Positions 8,083 through 17,211 of a DNA stretch of 64,000 bases are shown here, piece after piece. A program made the translations under genes and the position numbers. Every line of letters begins with the position of its first letter. Within the stretch, counting starts at the first letter, position 1. The notes below the pieces were generated by a model that saw only the letters and a program-made list of their open reading frames with translations, was not told the DNA's origin and did not search any database. The stretch is from CAYSWV01 sp964434865 (GTDB lineage: Bacteria > Cyanobacteriota > Cyanobacteriia > Thermostichales > Thermostichaceae), in contig CAYSWV010000022.1 of NCBI GenBank assembly GCA_964434865.1, positions 8,346 to 72,345 on the forward strand. Direction: 5' to 3'.

Positions 8083-9414
8083 TTATGCAAAACCTGAAGC
8101 CAGAAACAAGGCTGCAGCTTGGGCATCAAGTGGCCGTGAGAACCAATACCCTTGACCATAAAGACACCCCATTGCTCTTAGCCACCATACCTGTTCTTCA
8201 GTTTCAATACCTTCGGCAACGACATCCATATTCAAATGTTCAGCTAGCATCATCACCGCTTGCAAGATGCCCGATGTTTTGCGATCAGTGGTAATGCGAC
8301 TGGTAAAGGAGTGATCAATTTTGAGCGAGCTGGCTGGAAACTGTTGCAAGTAACTCAATGAAGAATAGCCAGTCCCAAAATCATCAATACAGAGTTGAAT
8401 ACCTCGATCTTGTAACTTATAGAGCAAATCAATGGCAGAATCTGCTCTTTCCATCAGAACAGTTTCGGTAATTTCCAGCTTCAGGCAGTGTCCAGGCAAT
8501 TGCGTTTTGGCCAAGATTGAATCAATATGATCGAGTAGCCCAGGTTGAGCAAATTGCTGACTGGAAAGATTGACACTAATCGTTAGATCAGATCTATCTG
8601 AAAACTGTAATTGCCAGCGTTGCAGTTGCTGACAAGCCGTTTCTAATATCCACCAGCCTAGTGGTTGGATCAAGCCGGTGTCCTCAGCAATCGGAATAAA
8701 AGCTTGAGGTGAAATCTGTCCTCTCTGCGGATGATCCCAACGGACTAAGGCTTCAAACCCAATCACAGTGCCCTGGTTCAAGGCCACAATAGGTTGATAG
8801 TGTAAACAAAATTCTTGGTGCTGGATTCCCCGCCTCAGATCATTTTCTAATTGCAGGCGGTTCCGTAGTTGATGGCGCAGCGTCTCGTCACAAAAGCAGT
8901 ACTGATTGACACCAACGGATTGAGCTTGAAGCAAAGCTAATTGTGCATCTTCCATCAACGATCCGATCGTGGATGCAATCCCCAAACTAGCGGTTAGGTA
9001 AATCTCGTTGCCATCTAAGAAGAAAGGCAAGCGTAAGCTATGAGCAATAGGCCTGACAATACTATCAACAGAATGGTCTTGAGATGTATCTTCAAGCAAG
9101 AGTGCTAATTCTCCACTGTACAAAGATGTGATCAACACGTTACGCTTAAAGATACTGAGAAGACGTTGAATAACTTGAAACACTAATCGGTTGCCTGTGA
9201 TTCCAAGGCTATAACATAAAACTTCAAATCGATCTAAGCTAATTAATACCAGACTATGGCTACACTGAGCGAGAGAGCATTCAACCTGTCGCAAGTGGGC
9301 CATAAAAAAAGTAGGATCACAAACTGGATCCATCTCTGAATATGCAGTGTCTACATTGCCGACTGTCTCTGGATCCAATACTGGAGACGGTGAGTACTTT
9401 GTTGAAATCAGCAT
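8083..9414 (-). CDS. Degenerate GGDEF plus EAL c-di-GMP phosphodiesterase
   Basis: A 443-residue protein. Residues about 50-170 have the shape of a GGDEF domain, but the signature reads YSGEL, so it is unlikely to make c-di-GMP. Residues about 185-435 are an EAL domain with intact catalytic motifs: FEALVRW, NLSSQQF, TETVLMER, DDFGTGYSSLSYL and AEGIETEEQ. The EAL domain should therefore hydrolyse c-di-GMP. No transmembrane or PAS domain is visible. AGAAG lies 5-6 bases before the ATG. The PatA-type regulator follows 44 bases downstream, so the pair is probably one operon tied to motility or surface behaviour. Confidence 0.9.
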   Translation of the reverse strand: MLISTKYSPSPVLDPETVGNVDTAYSEMDPVCDPTFFMAHLRQVECSLAQCSHSLVLISLDRFEVLCYSLGITGNRLVFQVIQRLLSIFKRNVLITSLYSGELALLLEDTSQDHSVDSIVRPIAHSLRLPFFLDGNEIYLTASLGIASTIGSLMEDAQLALLQAQSVGVNQYCFCDETLRHQLRNRLQLENDLRRGIQHQEFCLHYQPIVALNQGTVIGFEALVRWDHPQRGQISPQAFIPIAEDTGLIQPLGWWILETACQQLQRWQLQFSDRSDLTISVNLSSQQFAQPGLLDHIDSILAKTQLPGHCLKLEITETVLMERADSAIDLLYKLQDRGIQLCIDDFGTGYSSLSYLQQFPASSLKIDHSFTSRITTDRKTSGILQAVMMLAEHLNMDVVAEGIETEEQVWWLRAMGCLYGQGYWFSRPLDAQAAALFLASGFA

Positions 9415-9820
9415 AAATACTTCTCATCAATTTGATCAGGATCTTGATATTGAAATAGAGTTACTACTATCCTGACCAGAGCTAGCTGGCCTAATCAGAA
9501 TTATTCAAAGTAACTTCTTTAGAGTAGGAAAATTTGCAATTCATGTCTGTGAGAAAAGATAATAATAAACTTAGATTTAGAGATATTAGTTAATTTTAGC
9601 AGTCTAGGTAAATTTACGGATTGACTTGACCACCCAAAAATACGCTGATCTCCTGATCAAGGGTTTCTCGTGATTAAACGAATCTAACTACGTGATTCTA
9701 CGTAAGCCATGATCTTAGACCTGTGAGAAAAAATGACGGTGAACCGGATAGACCTGAGCTAAGTTGAGGGGTAGCTTGTGTAACTCTAGAATCTAACTTA
9801 ACTAGTATTTGAGGTTGGCC
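9415..9820. other. Divergent intergenic region
   Basis: This region of about 400 bases separates the c-di-GMP phosphodiesterase gene (leftward) from the AAA-like ATPase pair (rightward) and must carry two promoters. CTACGT recurs around 9688-9705 with a TACGTA palindrome. Otherwise I see no gene or clear operator. Confidence 0.45.
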
Positions 9821-11131
9821 TTGAACTCAGTGGATGAAGCGTTAGCTTTAGTCGAGGAGATTCTCTACCCTGAACGGCTTAACACTGTCCAGGAATTAGT
9901 CTTTCGTCAGTGCTGGCAGGGACGTAGTTATCAAGATATTGCCAAAGATTCTGGATACGAGCCTGACTACATCCGAACGGTGGGATCACGGCTGTGGCAA
10001 AAACTCTCAGAAGCTTTGGGAGAGCGAGTTACCAAAAATACAGTCCACTCTGTGTTACGGCGTCAATTACGGCAACGAGGCGGCTTGATGCAGGGGGATC
10101 CTGTGAAGCTGGAGTTGCCCGAGGGACCTGTCCCTTTGGGATCACCCTTTTATGTGGACCGTCATCCGATTGAAACTCAAGCTTACGATGCCATTAGTCA
10201 AGGGGGGATGCTACTGCGAATCAAAGCCCCTCGATGGATGGGAAAAACATCATTGCTGATACGGGTGTTAGCTCAGGCTCAACGTCAGGGCTGTCACACG
10301 GCAAAGCTTAACCTACACCAAGCTGATCGACGGATTCTCAGTCATTTAGATTATTTTCTGCGGTGGTTCTGTGCTAACTTATCGCTGCAACTCAAACTAG
10401 AGGCCAAACTAGACACCTATTGGGACCCTGATCTAGGGAGCAAGGTGAGTTGTACAGCCTACCTTCAGGGCCATATCTTAGACCATTTGGATCGACCTCT
10501 GGTGATTGCTTTAGATGAGGTGAATCGGATCTTTGAATACCCTGAGGTGGCCCAGGAATTTTTGCCACTCCTACGATTTTGGTATGAAGAAGGTAGAAAT
10601 CTCGAAGTTTGGTCTAGACTCCGTTGGATTGTGGCCCATGCTACTGATATTTACGCCCCACTCAACATCAATCAATCGCCTTTTAATGTGGGAGTGGCTT
10701 TGCAGTTAACTAAATTCAAACCCTCCCAAGTGATTGAGCTGATCCAACGCCACCATCTGCATACACCTGAAACTGAGGCTACCATGGATACCCTTATGAC
10801 CTTAGTAGAAGGCCACCCTTATTTAATTAGAGTTGCCCTCTATGCTCTAGCTACTAAAGCGTTAGATCTAGAGACCTTACTCCAAGATGCGACCACCCAA
10901 ACAGGGATCTACAGCGCTCATCTTCAAGGTCATTTGTTAATGCTTCAAGGGCAACCCGATTTAGCCCAGGCCTTTAAACACGTGTTACAAGCCGACCATC
11001 CCATTTCATTAGAAGTGATCAGTGCTTACAAATTAGTCAGTCTAGGCTTAGTTGTGCTGCAAGGTAATTATGCCAGAGTCAGTTGTGACCTGTATCGCCG
11101 CTACTTTAGTGATCACTTGGCCGAATTCTAG
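9821..11131 (+). CDS. HTH plus AAA-like (AAA_35) ATPase
   Basis: A 436-residue protein. Residues 1 to about 85 (VDEALALVEEILY, LNTVQELVFRQCW, SYQDIAKDSGY, VGSRLWQKLSEALG) match the helix-turn-helix-like segment found at the start of many cyanobacterial STAND/AAA_35 and vWA-MoxR-associated proteins. An AAA-like domain follows, with Walker A-type RWMGKTSLL (Lys142) and Walker B-type VIALDEVNRIF. The C-terminal part is helical. A TTG at 9821 is chosen because GAGG lies 6 bases upstream; the frame is open to a TTG at 9809. The next gene encodes a related ATPase fused to WD40 repeats, so the two probably act together. The target is unknown. Confidence 0.8.
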   Translation: MNSVDEALALVEEILYPERLNTVQELVFRQCWQGRSYQDIAKDSGYEPDYIRTVGSRLWQKLSEALGERVTKNTVHSVLRRQLRQRGGLMQGDPVKLELPEGPVPLGSPFYVDRHPIETQAYDAISQGGMLLRIKAPRWMGKTSLLIRVLAQAQRQGCHTAKLNLHQADRRILSHLDYFLRWFCANLSLQLKLEAKLDTYWDPDLGSKVSCTAYLQGHILDHLDRPLVIALDEVNRIFEYPEVAQEFLPLLRFWYEEGRNLEVWSRLRWIVAHATDIYAPLNINQSPFNVGVALQLTKFKPSQVIELIQRHHLHTPETEATMDTLMTLVEGHPYLIRVALYALATKALDLETLLQDATTQTGIYSAHLQGHLLMLQGQPDLAQAFKHVLQADHPISLEVISAYKLVSLGLVVLQGNYARVSCDLYRRYFSDHLAEF

Positions 11132-11150
11132 GATTAGTGGGTGTGTAGCT

Positions 11151-11178
11151 ATACTGGGCATACTCATACTGGGCATAC
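11151..11178. repeat. 15-bp-period tandem duplication
   Basis: ATACTGGGCATACTC at 11151-11165 is followed head-to-tail by ATACTGGGCATAC at 11166-11178, in the short spacer between the two ATPase genes. Confidence 0.8.
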
Positions 11179-11236
11179 ATTGGCAGGAGCCTGGCTGCAT
11201 GGATAGATGGTGTCCTCAAGATCTCAAGAGTTGACT

Positions 11237-12712
11237 ATGGGTTTGAATCCCTACCAAGTGGGAGGCAGTCTCAAGGCAGGTCACCCCACCTATGTGATCC
11301 GGCAGGCTGATACCGACCTGTACACTGCCCTGAAAGCAGGAGAATTCTGCTATGTGCTTAATTCCCGGCAAATGGGCAAATCCAGCCTCAAAGTCCAAAT
11401 TCGCCATCGCTTAGAACAAGAGGGATTTCGGTGTGCTTCACTGGATCTCACCAGCTTTGGTAGTCAAAATATTACCCCAGCTCAATGGTACAAAGGCATT
11501 CTGTCTGAACTGTGGCGCGGCTTAGGCTTGATGAGCCAACTGAACTTGAAAGAGTGGTGGACTCAACAAGGCGATCTATCCTTAGTCCAGAAATTAGAGC
11601 GGTTTTTAGAAGATGTGGTGCTGGTTCGGATACCAGATCCCATCGTCATCTTTGTGGATGAGATCGATAGTGTGTTGAGTCTGTCCTTTTCCAGTGATGA
11701 CTTTTTTGCCCTCATTCGATTTTGTTATAACCACCGGTCTGAAAATCCCGTTTTTGAACGCTTGACCTTTGCCCTATTTGGAGTCGCAACACCAGCTGAT
11801 TTGATCCGTGACCCCAATCGGACTCCATTTAATATTGGCCAGGCGATTGAGATGCAGGGCTTTCGCGATCACGAGATTGATCCCTTGATTCAAGGTCTTC
11901 AAGGGCGGGTAAGCCAGCCAGCAGCCGTTTTACAGGGCATCATGTACTGGACCAGTGGCCCGCCGTTTTTAACCCAAAAATTATGTCAGATTGTAACTAA
12001 TGTTACTTTAGAAGCTCCGGATGTGGTTTGGTCTATTCCCTCAGGTGAGGAGCATTTGTGGATCGAGCAATTAGCCTACGCTTTCATTATTGATAACTGG
12101 GAAGCCCAAGATGAACCCGAGCATCTCCGCACCATCCGAGATCGATTACTCCGAGACGAAAGCCAAGCTGGGCACTTATTAGAAATCTATCAGCGGATCC
12201 TATACCAAAAGAGTATTGAACTCGACCCAAGTTTGATCAATAGTAAGTTATTGCTCTCAGGGATTGTCCGCAAGTACACAAACCATCTCACCATTCATAA
12301 TCGGATCTATGAAGCTATTTTCAATTTGGATTGGGTGCAGCAGTGTTTAGCTGAACTCCGACCATATGCTTGTGCCCTGTCTGAATGGCAAGCTTCTAGT
12401 TGTCAGGATGACTCCAGACTCTTACGTGGTCAGGCTCTGCAAGAAGCTCAAATCTGGGCAACCGATAAAAAATTACCCCCCCTGGATTACCAATTCCTTG
12501 CAGTCAGTGAACGTCGTGATCATTACGAACACCAATTAGCGTTAGAAGCCAAACACTTAGAAGCCGTCAAAACTCAACTCCAGCAAGAACGGCGCATGGC
12601 CCAACTACAACGAGGATTACTAGGGGCTGTAGGACTAGGATTTGTCACATCACTGGGTCTAGGGGGGTCCTACTGTGGGAATATAACCGAGCCCTTCAAG
12701 AAGAACGGCTGA
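11237..12712 (+). CDS. AAA-like ATPase half of a frameshifted AAA_35-TM-WD40 protein
   Basis: The opening GLNPYQVGGSL is the hallmark start of cyanobacterial AAA_35 proteins. Walker A-type RQMGKSS (Lys48) and Walker B-type IVIFVDEIDSVL follow, then a helical region and a coiled coil (KHLEAVKTQLQQERRMAQLQR). A membrane helix starts at GLLGAVGLGFVTSLGLGG. There the frame meets a run of six G at 12662-12667 and ends 15 codons later. With one more G the frame would continue as VLLWEYNRALQEERL into the WD40 half, exactly as family members do. The intact gene would thus run from 11237 to 14760. The ATG at 11237 is preferred over that at 11207 on homology. Confidence 0.8.
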   Translation: MGLNPYQVGGSLKAGHPTYVIRQADTDLYTALKAGEFCYVLNSRQMGKSSLKVQIRHRLEQEGFRCASLDLTSFGSQNITPAQWYKGILSELWRGLGLMSQLNLKEWWTQQGDLSLVQKLERFLEDVVLVRIPDPIVIFVDEIDSVLSLSFSSDDFFALIRFCYNHRSENPVFERLTFALFGVATPADLIRDPNRTPFNIGQAIEMQGFRDHEIDPLIQGLQGRVSQPAAVLQGIMYWTSGPPFLTQKLCQIVTNVTLEAPDVVWSIPSGEEHLWIEQLAYAFIIDNWEAQDEPEHLRTIRDRLLRDESQAGHLLEIYQRILYQKSIELDPSLINSKLLLSGIVRKYTNHLTIHNRIYEAIFNLDWVQQCLAELRPYACALSEWQASSCQDDSRLLRGQALQEAQIWATDKKLPPLDYQFLAVSERRDHYEHQLALEAKHLEAVKTQLQQERRMAQLQRGLLGAVGLGFVTSLGLGGSYCGNITEPFKKNG

Positions 12713-12786
12713 ATCGACTTCAAGAAGTCCAAAATTTAACGGCCTCGGCCCAGGCTCTTTTTAATGCAGAACAAAACCTAGACGCT

Positions 12787-14760
12787 TTGGCGGAATCGGT
12801 CCGCTTGATGCAAAGGCTACCGGATCTAAACCAGGTGCCCCCCAATCTAGCGACTCAAGCTCATTTACTTTTACGTCAAACCTTCTACCAGATCAGTGAA
12901 ATGAATCGCTTAGAAAGTCATACAAGTGATGTGTATACCGTTGCAATCCATCCCAATGGTGATCTGATTGCCTCTGGAGGTCGGGATGGCACTATTAGGT
13001 TGTGGCAGCAGAATGGAGTTAACTTAGGTAGGTTGGCCCCCCCCGATCAAACCCCTAGTACTGTGATTGGAGATCTAGAGTTTAGTCCAGATGGCACTCG
13101 CCTAGCTTCAGCAGCAGAAGATGGAACTTTAACACTGTGGACCTCTGAAGGAGAGTGGCAACAAACAGTCACCGCCCACCAAGGGGCCATCCATGATCTG
13201 CAGTTTAGCCCCAATGGGCAGTGGCTAGCCTCAGCTTCAGGAGACACAACTATCAAGCTTTGGGATCAAGACGGCACTCTGATCACAACTCTAGATGGCC
13301 ATGTTCGAGAAGTTTTAGGGCTAGCTGTGTCACCTGATGGGCAGCTCTTAGCTTCTGGAGGACGAGATCAACGGGTCCAACTATGGCAGATCGATGGGCA
13401 GCAAAGTCGCCTACTGCAAACCTTACCTCGGCGTGGCTCTATTGTTCGAGATCTGGCCTTTAGTCCTGATGGAAGGCTACTGGCTATCGCTGGAGATGAT
13501 CGAAGCGTCCATCTTTGGGATCAAGAGGAAAGTTACATTAAAACTTTAGTAGGACATACGGCGCCTATCAATGCTGTAGCCTTTACCCCTGATGGCTCTC
13601 AAGTGATCACGGGGAGTTGGGACGAAACCATAAGATTTTGGAACTGGCAGGAGCAGGTCACCCTAGCTACCTATTCAGGCCATCGCGATCGAATCTGGGA
13701 TGTGGCCTTGTCCAATGATGGAACTTTACTAGCCTCAGCCAGTTGGGATGACACCCTACGTCTTTGGCGTCTTCACCATTCTGTATTGACTCATTTTCGC
13801 CAGCATTCAGCCGCTGTTTTGGATGTGGCTATTAGTCCTGATAACGAGTGGGTAGCTAGTGCCAGTGATGATCATACCGTCCGGTTATGGCGACCCAATG
13901 GTCAAGCTAGAGCTATCCTTGACGGTCATGCTGCGGAAGTCTACAGTGTGGCTTTTAGCCCTGATGGTCAACTACTGGCCACCGCTGGCCGTGATCAAAC
14001 GATCAAAATCTGGCAACTTGATGGCACTTTAGTGAGATCTTGGGAGGCTCATGAGGAGGCTATCTGGTCGATCCAGTTTAGTCCTGATAGTCGATGGTTG
14101 CTGTCGGGTAGCGATGATCGCCATGTTAAACTATGGCAACTAGACGGTACGCTAGTCCAAACCTTTACAGGCCACAGTCATCAAGTCCAGCAGGTGGCCT
14201 TTAGCCCAGATGGATCAGTGATTGCCTCAGCAAGCCGAGATAGGACTGCCAAGCTTTGGTCGACAGACGGTCAGCTCTTAACCACCTTAGAAGGGCATAC
14301 AGCAGGTTTACATGGTATTGCCTTCAGTCCAGATGGTAGTCGGCTGGCGACAGCCAGTATTGATAAAACCCTCAAACTTTGGCAACGGGATGGGACTCTG
14401 CTGCAAACCCTGAGCGGCCATACCGGTGAGCTATTCAGTGTTGCCTTTAGTCCGGATGGGCAGTTGATCGCCTCAGGAGGGTGGGATGATACGATCCAGC
14501 TGTGGCACCTGGACGGGACTCCTCTAGCTACTTTAAACGGGCACCGTGGGCGAGTTTGGCGCATTGCTTTCAGTCCTGATGGCCAAGTTCTGTATTCCAG
14601 CAGTGATGACAAAAGTGTGATGGCCTGGGATCTAGATCAAGTGACAACAGACGAGCAAGTATTAGCGAATAGTTGTGCTTGGATCCGAAACTATCTCAAA
14701 ACCAACCCTCAAGTAGCTGAGCGGGATCGTACCCTCTGTGATTCCGTTCCCCTACTTTAA
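12787..14760 (+). CDS. WD40 half of the frameshifted AAA_35-TM-WD40 protein (14 repeats)
   Basis: A 657-residue segment with 14 WD40 repeats. They run from HTSDVYTVAIHPNGDLIASGG to HRGRVWRIAFSPDGQVLYSS, each with a GH and a (L/I)W-type end, enough for two seven-bladed propellers. The frame is open upstream of the TTG at 12787 back to the G run at 12662-12667. It continues the membrane-helix and linker sequence of the preceding ATPase half, so this is probably not a separate gene. The C-terminal tail (LANSCAWIRNYLKTNP) is the usual ending of these proteins. The propellers probably recognise a protein ligand. Confidence 0.8.
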   Translation: MAESVRLMQRLPDLNQVPPNLATQAHLLLRQTFYQISEMNRLESHTSDVYTVAIHPNGDLIASGGRDGTIRLWQQNGVNLGRLAPPDQTPSTVIGDLEFSPDGTRLASAAEDGTLTLWTSEGEWQQTVTAHQGAIHDLQFSPNGQWLASASGDTTIKLWDQDGTLITTLDGHVREVLGLAVSPDGQLLASGGRDQRVQLWQIDGQQSRLLQTLPRRGSIVRDLAFSPDGRLLAIAGDDRSVHLWDQEESYIKTLVGHTAPINAVAFTPDGSQVITGSWDETIRFWNWQEQVTLATYSGHRDRIWDVALSNDGTLLASASWDDTLRLWRLHHSVLTHFRQHSAAVLDVAISPDNEWVASASDDHTVRLWRPNGQARAILDGHAAEVYSVAFSPDGQLLATAGRDQTIKIWQLDGTLVRSWEAHEEAIWSIQFSPDSRWLLSGSDDRHVKLWQLDGTLVQTFTGHSHQVQQVAFSPDGSVIASASRDRTAKLWSTDGQLLTTLEGHTAGLHGIAFSPDGSRLATASIDKTLKLWQRDGTLLQTLSGHTGELFSVAFSPDGQLIASGGWDDTIQLWHLDGTPLATLNGHRGRVWRIAFSPDGQVLYSSSDDKSVMAWDLDQVTTDEQVLANSCAWIRNYLKTNPQVAERDRTLCDSVPLL

Positions 14761-14811
14761 GCGATCCCCTGGAGGTCTCTGACTAAGGAATGAGAGAGGG
14801 AGGATCCTCCG

Positions 14812-15309
14812 TTACCACCCCATCGTGCCAGGTTCACCTTTGAAGGGACCGACAACATCACTGGTGATCCAGCCTCCATAAAACTGGCCTGGTTGAGGCG
14901 TAACCAATTCATCATTGACGTAGCACGCGTCCATTAGTGCAGGGTAAAAGCTGTAATGAGTGTGAATAGCTTTAAAGTTGGGTGTTGGGGCAAAATAAAG
15001 CCAGGCTGCCTGTTGAATGTATCGATCGCCGATCTTGACATCATAGTAGCGGCATCGCCCTTTCCATTCACATTGGGTTTGTTTAGGCGTTTCAATTAAA
15101 TACTCCAGCTTGATGTCTACAGCTGGAATACAATAGGTGGGAGGATGACTGGTTTCCAGAACCCGCATGGCCTGACGCGTATCTGCTAAAACAATATCAT
15201 TACAAATGATCTGAATGTGTTTATCGGTGGGTTCAAGTACTGCTGGGCGAGGATAGTCCCAAACAGACTCTTGTCCAGGTTGAGGTGGGATCGGAACAGG
15301 TCTTTTCAT
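14812..15309 (-). CDS. DUF427 domain protein
   Basis: A 165-residue protein matching the DUF427 family: VWDYPRPAVLEPTD, the VLADTRQAMRVLETSHPPTYCIP block, CEWKGRCRYYDV and the late FYPALMDACYV. The family has a beta-tent-like fold and no firmly established reaction. The ATG at 15309 is preferred. A TTG at 15327 would add six residues but has no better ribosome site. The gene ends about 50 bases from the convergent WD40 gene. A 12-bp palindrome GGAGGATCCTCC (14799-14810) lies between them, without a T run. Confidence 0.9.
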   Translation of the reverse strand: MKRPVPIPPQPGQESVWDYPRPAVLEPTDKHIQIICNDIVLADTRQAMRVLETSHPPTYCIPAVDIKLEYLIETPKQTQCEWKGRCRYYDVKIGDRYIQQAAWLYFAPTPNFKAIHTHYSFYPALMDACYVNDELVTPQPGQFYGGWITSDVVGPFKGEPGTMGW

Positions 15310-15519
15310 CACGTTGGATCGGTTCAACTTTAGGTTTCAACTTTGGGTTATCGCTCAACTCAGATTGTTAAGCTGAGGTATAACTTCAGTCTAGCTCTAG
15401 ATCTTAAGATCCAACTATCCGATCTCATCTGTTAGCCATGAGCTTCCGATACTATTCTTAATTAGCTGGGCGCTGATCACCCCTTAAACTATCAGTTAAG
15501 TAGCCTTGTGGATATCACT

Positions 15520-15996
15520 ATGGAATCTCCTCCCGTTATTACACCTCACCAGATGAATCTGTTACGGGCCGTAACGGCTATGGCTTGGTCTGACGGTGTG
15601 CTCGAACCCGCTGAAATTGAGACGATGGCCACTCAGCTTTCCCAACAGTTTGTTTCAGACCCAGCTCAGCAAGATAGTTTAGCTCAGTCGATCCGAGAGT
15701 ATTTCAGCCAGCAGATCCCTTTGGATGAAGTGTTACCTCAACTTAAAACTGAAGCCGATCGTCGCCTAGTACTCAAGCTCGGGTATCTAGTCATTGCAGC
15801 CAGTGCCCGTGAACCTGGTGAACCTCTGGTTAATGTTGATGAATTAGAAGCTTTTCAGCATTTAGTAACCTCGCTGGCCCTCCCTGCTGCAGTTGTCCAT
15901 GTCGTCTCTGAAGAAGCGAAGACTCAGCTTCAAAATCCCGAGGTGGCTCCTATCGATGCTCTGGTTCAAGGCTTCACTGATCATTACATTAGCTGA
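15520..15996 (+). CDS. TerB-like tellurite-resistance family protein
   Basis: A 158-residue, all-helical protein. HQMNLLRAVTAMAWSDGVLEPAEIE matches the acidic helix of the TerB-like fold (MAWSDG, then E-x-E), with a second helical half. TerB-like proteins are thought to bind metals at membranes; function here is unknown. The ATG at 15520 is chosen, with GTG at 15508 as the alternative. The tRNA-Gly gene follows 65 bases downstream. Confidence 0.75.
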   Translation: MESPPVITPHQMNLLRAVTAMAWSDGVLEPAEIETMATQLSQQFVSDPAQQDSLAQSIREYFSQQIPLDEVLPQLKTEADRRLVLKLGYLVIAASAREPGEPLVNVDELEAFQHLVTSLALPAAVVHVVSEEAKTQLQNPEVAPIDALVQGFTDHYIS

Positions 15997-16061
15997 ACCA
16001 CTCTTTTTTCACTACCTTGAATAACATCCTACGCTAACTATTGTGTTACCCTAGAAAAAAT

Positions 16062-16133
16062 GCGGGTGTAGTTCAGTGGTAGAACGTCAGCTTCCCAAGC
16101 TGAATGTCGTGGGTTCGAGTCCCATCACCCGCT
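16062..16133 (+). tRNA. tRNA-Gly (anticodon CCC)
   Basis: A complete 72-base cloverleaf. The acceptor stem GCGGGTG pairs with CACCCGC and the D arm is GTTC...GAAC. The anticodon stem TCAGC/GCTGA carries loop TTCCCAA, giving anticodon CCC, which reads the rare GGG codon. The T arm is GTGGG-TTCGAGT-CCCAT. No CCA is encoded. Confidence 0.95.
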
Positions 16134-16233
16134 CTTTCCAAAAGCTCTACAGATCAAGCATTGTAAGGGTTCTAAGCATGACATGGTAGTCTAAATCAAA
16201 GCAGCCTATCATCTTGAAAAGAACGGAATTCCT

Positions 16234-17049
16234 ATGCCCTGGCAAATTAGTCGTTATGTCGAAACAAGTGCTGGGTTGGTGGCGACGGGGACAAGTGGCG
16301 AGGGTCCTGATCTCATCTTGGCCCATGGATGGCCCTGGTCTTCATTAACTTGGCACCGCCTTATTCCTGAACTTGAAAAACATTTCCGAGTCTATTGGTA
16401 CGACATGCCAGGCTATGGACGATCAGCTAAAACTGATCACCAACGGACATCACTGGATGTGCAAGGTGAGGTTTTCGCTGAGATGATTGAGCACTGGAAG
16501 CTGACCCGGCCACTTGTTGCCGCTCATGACTTTGGCGGTGCAACTACTCTGCGTTCTCACTTGTTGCATGGGTGTGAGTTTGACCGGTACATCCTAATGA
16601 ATGTTGTAGCCATGCGACCGTGGGGATCAGAGTTTTTCAACCATGTGAGCAACCATGTCGATGCTTTTCTTGGGCTGCCATCCCATATTCACCAAGCGAT
16701 TGTTAGGGCTTATATTGAAGGAGCTTTAATTAACGACATCGAGAGTACTGATCTTGAACAGTTAATCGAGCCTTGGCTCACAGAAGATGGACGCAAGAGC
16801 TTCTATCGGCAGTTTGCCCAGGCTGATGAAAAGTATACGGCTGAAATTGAACCCCTGTTTGGAGACATTCGGTGTCCAGTAAAAATCATATGGGGCAAAG
16901 AGGACCCTTGGATCCCACTGAAACGCGGAGAAGCGCTTTATTCACTGATCGGCCATGCCTCATTCAAAATCTTGGACCATGTTGGCCATCTACCGCAGTT
17001 AGAAGCACCACAGCGTGTTTTAGAGGAATTCGTCAGTTTCTTGTCATAG
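16234..17049 (+). CDS. Alpha/beta hydrolase, haloacetate dehalogenase / epoxide hydrolase type
   Basis: A 271-residue alpha/beta-hydrolase. The oxyanion segment is AHGWPWSS. The nucleophile elbow reads AAHDFGGA with Asp99 instead of Ser, as in haloalkane and haloacetate dehalogenases and soluble epoxide hydrolases. The acid Asp lies in WGKEDPWIP and the His in LDHVGHLPQLE near the end. These features argue for an ester-intermediate hydrolase rather than a serine esterase. The substrate is unknown. The ATG at 16234 follows a tRNA-Gly gene, with no obvious operon partner. Confidence 0.85.
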   Translation: MPWQISRYVETSAGLVATGTSGEGPDLILAHGWPWSSLTWHRLIPELEKHFRVYWYDMPGYGRSAKTDHQRTSLDVQGEVFAEMIEHWKLTRPLVAAHDFGGATTLRSHLLHGCEFDRYILMNVVAMRPWGSEFFNHVSNHVDAFLGLPSHIHQAIVRAYIEGALINDIESTDLEQLIEPWLTEDGRKSFYRQFAQADEKYTAEIEPLFGDIRCPVKIIWGKEDPWIPLKRGEALYSLIGHASFKILDHVGHLPQLEAPQRVLEEFVSFLS

Positions 17050-17118
17050 GAGAAACCTGAGTAGCTAGAATACGTAACTTAAGTCAGGTAACTTGCTAGA
17101 CCTTGGGTTTGCTACCCT

Positions 17119-17148
17119 ACTTTGAATCAAAAAACTTTGAATCAAAAA
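17119..17148. repeat. 15-bp tandem duplication
   Basis: ACTTTGAATCAAAAA occurs twice head-to-tail (17119-17133, 17134-17148) in the spacer between the hydrolase and protease genes. A related TTTGAATCAAAAAACTT string occurs near 20910. Confidence 0.9.
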
Positions 17149-17211
17149 AGGATAGAACTTCATCAGTCCCATCCATGATTGTTACAAATTTGGCAACAGA
17201 TTAATCAAGTA

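Noticed and set aside
14799..14810. GGAGGATCCTCC palindrome between convergent genes as a terminator
   Set aside because: The stem is short, would need an internal loop from its own bases, and no T run follows on either strand.
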